Assembly (NCBI GenBank): GCA_964392965.1
Contig: CAYMSA010000076.1
Span: forward strand, 1-7,392
DNA length: 7,392 nt
Origin: CAYMSA01 sp964392965
Lineage (GTDB): Bacteria > Actinomycetota > Coriobacteriia > Anaerosomatales > Anaerosomataceae
Direction of reading: 5' to 3'
Shown here: piece after piece, positions 5,056-7,392 of the stretch
Layout of the letters: each line of letters starts with the position of its first letter
Numbering within the stretch: position 1 is the first letter of the stretch
Made by a program: the position numbers and the translations under genes
Notes under the pieces: generated by a model
What the model saw: only the letters and a program-made list of their open reading frames with translations
Told to the model about the DNA's origin: nothing
Databases searched by the model: none

Positions 5056-5509
5056 GCGTCCGGAAGACCCATTGAACGACCTCGTACTGAACATCTTCTG
5101 GTTGAACGGGTTCTTCCTGGATGCGGCCAACCGGCTGACAGCGGGGAGCGGCCTTACGACCGCGCGATGGCAGGTGCTCGGCGCGGTGCTTTACGAGCCG
5201 CTCTCAGTGGCAGCTATCGCCCGAAACATGGGATTGGCTCGCCAGAGCGTTCAGAGGACTGCAGATCTGCTGGTTGAACAGGGATTGTGCGAGTACTTGC
5301 CCAATCCCGCCCATCGGCGGGCGAAGCTGCTGTCCCCCACGGGCCGCGGTCTGGCCTCCCTGAGGGAGCTGACCCCACGAGTGACGGCATGGTCGAAGCG
5401 AGTGCGGGAGTCGGTCGGCGGTGACGTCGTAGACGCGGCGACGGTCTCCGTGAGAGAGCTCATGTCCGCGCTTGCGAGAGACGAAGCGCAACTGCTGGGA
5501 GATGACTAG
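5039..5509 (+). CDS. MarR family transcriptional regulator
   Basis: This is a 156-residue winged-helix regulator of typical MarR length. An N-terminal dimer helix (DLVLNIFWLNGFFLDAANRL, 14-33) is followed by TTARWQVLGAVLYEPLSVAAIARNMG (40-65). The recognition helix is LARQSVQRTADLLVEQG (66-82), and the wing is NPAHRRAKLLSPTGRG (89-104) with the Arg-Arg usual for the family. A C-terminal helix completes the dimer. A single Cys (84) lies just before the wing and could sense oxidants or electrophiles, though this is speculation. The ATG at 5039 has GGAGG nine bases upstream and lies inside the PfpI gene. The likely targets are the two operators at 4358-4391, making this a self-repressing operon released by a ligand. 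Confidence 0.88.
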   Translation: MAKTVRRPEDPLNDLVLNIFWLNGFFLDAANRLTAGSGLTTARWQVLGAVLYEPLSVAAIARNMGLARQSVQRTADLLVEQGLCEYLPNPAHRRAKLLSPTGRGLASLRELTPRVTAWSKRVRESVGGDVVDAATVSVRELMSALARDEAQLLGDD

Positions 5510-5514
5510 CGTAC

Positions 5515-5532
5515 GGGCACTCGCAGTGCGCC
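5515..5532 (+). terminator. Short hairpin just after the MarR gene
   Basis: GCACT (5517-5521) and AGTGC (5525-5529) form a perfect stem with a CGC loop, extended by flanking GG/CC. It begins six bases after the MarR stop. There is no T tract, so intrinsic termination would be weak and the call is tentative. The rest of the spacer to 5629 holds only a direct repeat, ACGAGCCG, at 5567-5574 and 5600-5607; no clear attC was found 3' of the SOUL gene. Confidence 0.25.
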
Positions 5533-5629
5533 GGTGACCTCTCGAATCGGTCAGACGTGTCAGCGGACGAGCCGCAACCAGTCCAGATGGGAACCCGGTA
5601 CGAGCCGGACAGCGGTCCTGCGCTTGGGC

Positions 5630-6190
5630 TCATTCGACGACGATCATGATTTCATTGCGCCGAGCGAATCCCGGTTTCCAGGGAGGGTCGTACTGTGCCA
5701 CTATCGGTTCGCCGACCGCCGTCAGCCCCTGGTCCGCGATCCACGACAGCAGCTCAGATTCGGCCCGGTCCGCCTTGGTCTTCGAGAAGTAGCCACCGAA
5801 CTCCGCAACCGCGGCCAGATGCGAGTCGACCGACTCGATGGACACCTCAGCGTTGTTTGGCATCGGGAGGTTATCCATCGAAAACCCAGACGGCATCGTG
5901 AAGCTGACCACGTACTCATCTTCGGTTTGCTGCGCGGTCACCGGCGCGGTCATCGCGATCTTCTGGCAGCACGCCCTACCTGCGGTCACCGGCGCGGTCA
6001 TCGAAATGCGGTCCGAGGCGTGGTTGTTGCCGAAGATGTAGTCGGCCAGCGGATCGAAGCCCGACTTCATGGCGTGACCCCAGTCACCTGCCGTCACGCG
6101 GACGTTCGCCGTGAGATACCCCGCATAGCGGCGCAACTCGAACGAGCCGTCGTGCTTGAGAACCTCGTACTTGGGACTCTCGACAGACAT
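5630..6190 (-). CDS. SOUL haem-binding family protein
   Basis: The 186-residue length fits a single SOUL/HBP domain. Family hallmarks are visible: PKYEVLKHDGSFELRRYAGYLTANV near the start (6-30), then LADYIFGNN (48-56). A doubled ISMTAPVT (62-69) / IAMTAPVT (78-85) follows, then VVSFTMPSGF (94-103), LPMPNNAEV (108-116), a FGGY block, and PPWKPGFARRNEIMI at the end (169-183). Animal SOUL and p22HBP bind haem or tetrapyrroles; bacterial members are poorly understood and haem binding is not proven. The doubled MTAPV is common in the family and is mirrored by a DNA repeat near 5934 and 5981. The CCXK between the copies holds two adjacent Cys (74, 75). The ATG at 6190 has GGAGG five bases upstream. 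The open frame continues to 6604, but that part is not family-like. Confidence 0.88.
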   Translation of the reverse strand: MSVESPKYEVLKHDGSFELRRYAGYLTANVRVTAGDWGHAMKSGFDPLADYIFGNNHASDRISMTAPVTAGRACCQKIAMTAPVTAQQTEDEYVVSFTMPSGFSMDNLPMPNNAEVSIESVDSHLAAVAEFGGYFSKTKADRAESELLSWIADQGLTAVGEPIVAQYDPPWKPGFARRNEIMIVVE

Positions 6191-6218
6191 GTCTACCTCC
6201 AGAGAGAGCAGCGGACCT

Positions 6219-6248
6219 CTTTCGGTATCTTCCGCGATACCGCCGAAG
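6219..6248 (-). promoter_or_regulatory. Hairpin in the leader region of the SOUL gene
   Basis: CGGTATC (6223-6229) pairs perfectly with GATACCG (6236-6242) around TTCCGC. After a two-base bulge the stem extends with CTTT (6219-6222) and GAAG (6245-6248). It lies 29-58 bases upstream of the SOUL start, so it could be an operator or a leader stem. A second small palindrome, CACCT-GAT-AGGTG, lies at 6274-6286. No T tract is present. Confidence 0.35.
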
Positions 6249-6410
6249 ACAGTCAGCTGCCGGCTGCGACTAGCACCTGATAGGTGAGCAGACGTCCAAT
6301 GCCTTGCAGGATAACCCACGACCTGTGCGTTCTTCTCGATCTGCTTGTCAGCGAGGTTGCAGCATATCTGTGCTACACGCTCCGCCGCATCCCGCTGAAA
6401 GGAGTCCGCC

Positions 6411-6614
6411 ATGACCCAGAAGGTGAGACTGCGCTGCGCCGGAGGCTCGATCGCCGCCAGGCTGCCCAAAGACATGGCCGACCGGCTCAAGCTCCAGGCG
6501 GGCGACACAGTGATCGCGATCGAGACAGACCGCGGCATCCTGCTCACCCCGTGCGACCCGGAGACCGAAGAGGCGCTCGCCGTCGCCGCAGGAGTCTCCC
6601 GCAACTACAGAAAC
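6411..6614 (+). pseudogene. AbrB/MazE-type antitoxin lacking its C-terminus and its toxin partner
   Basis: Residues 1-68 (MTQKVRLRCAGGSIAARLPK through ALAVAAGVSRNYRN) match small AbrB/SpoVT-fold antitoxins. The swapped-hairpin DNA-binding pattern is GGSIAARLPKDMADRLKLQAGDTV, followed by the ILLTPCDPETEEAL linker. Relatives normally end a few residues later with an RNALRELA-like sequence and are followed by a Doc or PIN toxin. Here homology stops at about 6614, close to the attC at 6644. The frame then runs open through that attC and antisense to the toxin and part of the antitoxin gene until 7049. The ATG at 6411 has AAAGGAG six bases upstream. The first 68 codons look intact, so a DNA-binding protein with a foreign tail may still be made. 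An insertion or deletion at the cassette junction is the likely cause. Confidence 0.7.
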
Positions 6615-6643
6615 ATGCCTTTGTGCTTTCGCTGCGATACGCC

Positions 6644-6710
6644 GCTTCACGCGCTTCCAGCCCGAGGCTACCTCGCGCGTGGCGCCTTCTGCTGGAAGCG
6701 CTTGTTAGCC
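6644..6710 (-). other. attC site of the toxin-antitoxin cassette (site 5, classical form)
   Basis: Read on the minus strand, GGCTAAC (6710-6704) is R''. GCGCTTCCAGC (6701-6691) pairs perfectly over 11 bases with GCTGGAAGCGC (6661-6651). GTGAAGC (6650-6644) is R', one mismatch from GTTRRRY. The total of 67 bp is a usual attC length. The AA present only on the R'' side gives the asymmetry that marks the recombining strand. It starts six bases after the toxin stop, so the cassette is very compact. Confidence 0.75.
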
Positions 6711-6716
6711 ACGCGA

Positions 6717-7007
6717 CTACTCATCCGGCAGTTCGGGCAACTGACGGACATGCCACACCGCGATGACCCACACGGTGTCGTCGATGATGCGATAGAAGAA
6801 CCGGTACGGCGGCACCGCAAGCTCGCGATGCGGCATGTCCGGGTACTCCGGGATGATGTGCCCCGACAACGGCTGCTCGCGCAGTTGGGCGATGGCAGCC
6901 TCCGCACGACGCATCACCGTGAGTGCTCCTGCGGGGTTCTTCGTGCGGATGCAGCTCAATGCGTCGAGGTACTGTCGGTCAGCCTGTCGTGTGAAGCGCA
7001 CCCGCAT
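6717..7007 (-). CDS. ParE/RelE superfamily toxin
   Basis: This is a 96-residue basic protein with the compact alpha-alpha-beta fold of ParE/RelE toxins. Two N-terminal helices (FTRQADRQYLDALSCIRTKN; GALTVMRRAEAAIAQLREQP) are followed by a Gly turn and strands, PHRELAVPPYRFFYRIIDD and TVWVIAVWHVRQLPEL. The phrase YRFFYRI...VWVIAVWHVRQ is typical. RelE members cleave mRNA on ribosomes and ParE members poison gyrase; which applies here cannot be decided from the sequence. The ATG at 7007 lies four bases after the antitoxin stop, with CGGAG in the end of the antitoxin gene as ribosome site. An in-frame extension to 7175 lies inside the antitoxin gene and is rejected. The stop is six bases before attC site 5. 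Confidence 0.85.
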   Translation of the reverse strand: MRVRFTRQADRQYLDALSCIRTKNPAGALTVMRRAEAAIAQLREQPLSGHIIPEYPDMPHRELAVPPYRFFYRIIDDTVWVIAVWHVRQLPELPDE

Positions 7008-7011
7008 GCGG

Positions 7012-7287
7012 CTACTCCGCCGCGAGCAGAGCGCGCGCCTCAGCCATGACGTCGTCAGCGTCACGCCCGAGTCTGGCGGCAGCCTCAGAATCACCACGGG
7101 CGAGAACACGCAGGAGCTCGTTCTCATACTGGGCGCGCTCGTAGGCATTCGCGCTGACGAGCACCGCCGATGCACGGCCGCGCTGCGTGATCACGACCGG
7201 CTCGTCAGTGGCAACAACTCGCTTGATGATGCCGGCGGTGTCCTGGCGAAGATCCGAGATGGGAATGATTGCGGGCAGAGCACTCAT
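7012..7287 (-). CDS. YefM/Phd family antitoxin
   Basis: These 91 residues carry the Phd/YefM N-terminal domain: ISDLRQDTAGIIKRVVATDE (10-29) and PVVITQRGRASAVLVSANAYE (30-50). An acidic, helical C-terminal half (51-91) should wrap the toxin. It neutralises the ParE/RelE protein encoded next and, with it, should repress the operon. The ATG at 7287 is chosen because AGGAGG lies eight bases before it; an in-frame GTG at 7296 overlaps that ribosome site. Upstream lie GTAC repeats and a TACTAT -10, then the core of the neighbouring attC. It is a full-length relative of the broken antitoxin at 2893-3095, though the two proteins are clearly different. Confidence 0.88.
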   Translation of the reverse strand: MSALPAIIPISDLRQDTAGIIKRVVATDEPVVITQRGRASAVLVSANAYERAQYENELLRVLARGDSEAAARLGRDADDVMAEARALLAAE

Positions 7288-7303
7288 TGGAAGCACCTCC
7301 TAA

Positions 7304-7321
7304 GGTACAACCAATAGTACC
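7304..7321 (-). promoter_or_regulatory. Promoter and palindromic operator of the toxin-antitoxin operon
   Basis: GGTAC (7304-7308) and GTACC (7317-7321) form an inverted repeat around AACCAATA. On the minus strand TACTAT (7319-7314) is a good -10, overlapping the right arm. A -35 would fall on TTAGCC or GTTAGC inside the attC core at 7336-7342 and is weak. The position, 17-34 bases before the antitoxin start, fits an operator for autorepression by antitoxin or the TA complex. Confidence 0.5.
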
Positions 7322-7335
7322 ACAGACAGCACTGT

Positions 7336-7392
7336 GGCTAACGTCCGGCAGTTGAGCCGCGAGCGAAGCGAGTCGGCTCGGACTGCTTGTTA
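7336..7392 (-). other. Classical attC site, cut by the window end (site 6)
   Basis: Read on the minus strand it begins TAACAAGCAGTCCGAGCCG and ends CGGCTCAACTGCCGGAC-GTTAGCC. The plan equals that of the well-known aadA attC (TAACAA ... AGCCG ... CGGCT.AACT ... GTTAG). GCAGT and GAGCCG of L'' pair with ACTGC and CGGCTC of L'. L'' has one more base than L', the asymmetry that defines orientation, so the array runs on the minus strand. The central loop is CGAGCGAAGCGAGT-like. Three bases of R'' fall outside the window. Confidence 0.85.

Noticed and set aside
5560..5629. Direct repeat ACGAGCCG as an attC 3' of the SOUL gene
   Set aside because: The repeats are direct, not inverted, and no core heptamer pair flanks them; the expected site could not be found here.
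5934..6002. DNA repeat GCGGTCACCGGCGCGGTCATCG inside the SOUL gene, shortened form ACCGGCGCGGTCATCG
   Set aside because: It encodes the doubled MTAPVT that is usual for SOUL proteins, so it is not an independent repeat element.
5534..6280. A 248-residue plus-strand frame
   Set aside because: It is the antisense shadow of the SOUL gene, His/Arg-rich with no domain.
6293..6320. GTCCAATGCCTTGCAGG as a further attC core (ATTGGAC on the minus strand)
   Set aside because: It resembles site 1 over about 14 bases, but the first core base is lost and no convincing stem partner is present.
6345..6373. TTGTCA as a -35 for the AbrB gene
   Set aside because: No acceptable -10 lies 16-18 bases downstream.
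6191..6604. N-terminal extension of the SOUL protein to 324 residues
   Set aside because: The extension is low in family features, antisense to the AbrB gene, and the ATG at 6190 has an ideal GGAGG.
6284..6766. A 160-residue plus-strand frame
   Set aside because: It overlaps the AbrB gene and an attC in another frame and is mostly Arg and Pro; no start signal.

Overview
The window reads as part of an integron gene-cassette array from a GC-rich bacterium. The lineage cannot be fixed from sequence alone. High GC, strong GGAGG ribosome sites and a YjdF/DUF2992 gene would fit an environmental actinobacterium or Firmicutes relative, but this is a weak inference. No integrase, attI, tRNA, rRNA or CRISPR is present. 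If an integrase exists, the array orientation places it beyond the right (high-coordinate) end.

Evidence for the array: short imperfect inverted repeats bounded by core-like heptamers (GTTRRRY) recur between small unrelated genes. The clearest are at 7336-7392 (continues past the window end) and 6644-6710. They follow the classical attC plan, and the asymmetry of the 7336 site sets the array on the minus strand. Three further sites (77, 2230 and 2850) share an almost identical CTTGCGC(T/G)TCAGCTG block next to the core. A decayed fourth copy lies at 3415, and weaker candidates lie at 1429, 4186 and 4314.

Layout, left to right: start of an unknown minus-strand gene (1-52); attC; ICMT-like membrane methyltransferase (164-661, minus); divergent yjdF (998-1429, plus) behind a leader that can hide its ribosome site; weak attC; membrane-anchored unknown protein (1543-2196, minus); attC; GNAT acetyltransferase (2232-2834, minus) that reads through its own attC; attC; frameshifted YefM/Phd antitoxin (2893-3095, minus) and a short ORF (3261-3389, minus); decayed attC; lipoprotein (3488-4093, minus); weak attC candidates; DJ-1/PfpI protein plus MarR regulator (4429-5509, plus) behind a promoter with two identical operators; SOUL haem-binding family protein (5630-6190, minus); truncated AbrB/MazE-type antitoxin (6411-6614, plus); attC; YefM/Phd antitoxin with ParE/RelE toxin (7287-6717, minus); attC.

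The genes do not form a pathway. They are an accessory set: addiction modules, small-molecule or stress functions, and secreted or membrane proteins of unknown role. Several carry their own regulation (the yjdF leader, the MarR operators, GTAC repeats before the two YefM-like genes). Others, such as the GNAT gene, start only about 15 bases after a core site and probably depend on upstream transcription.
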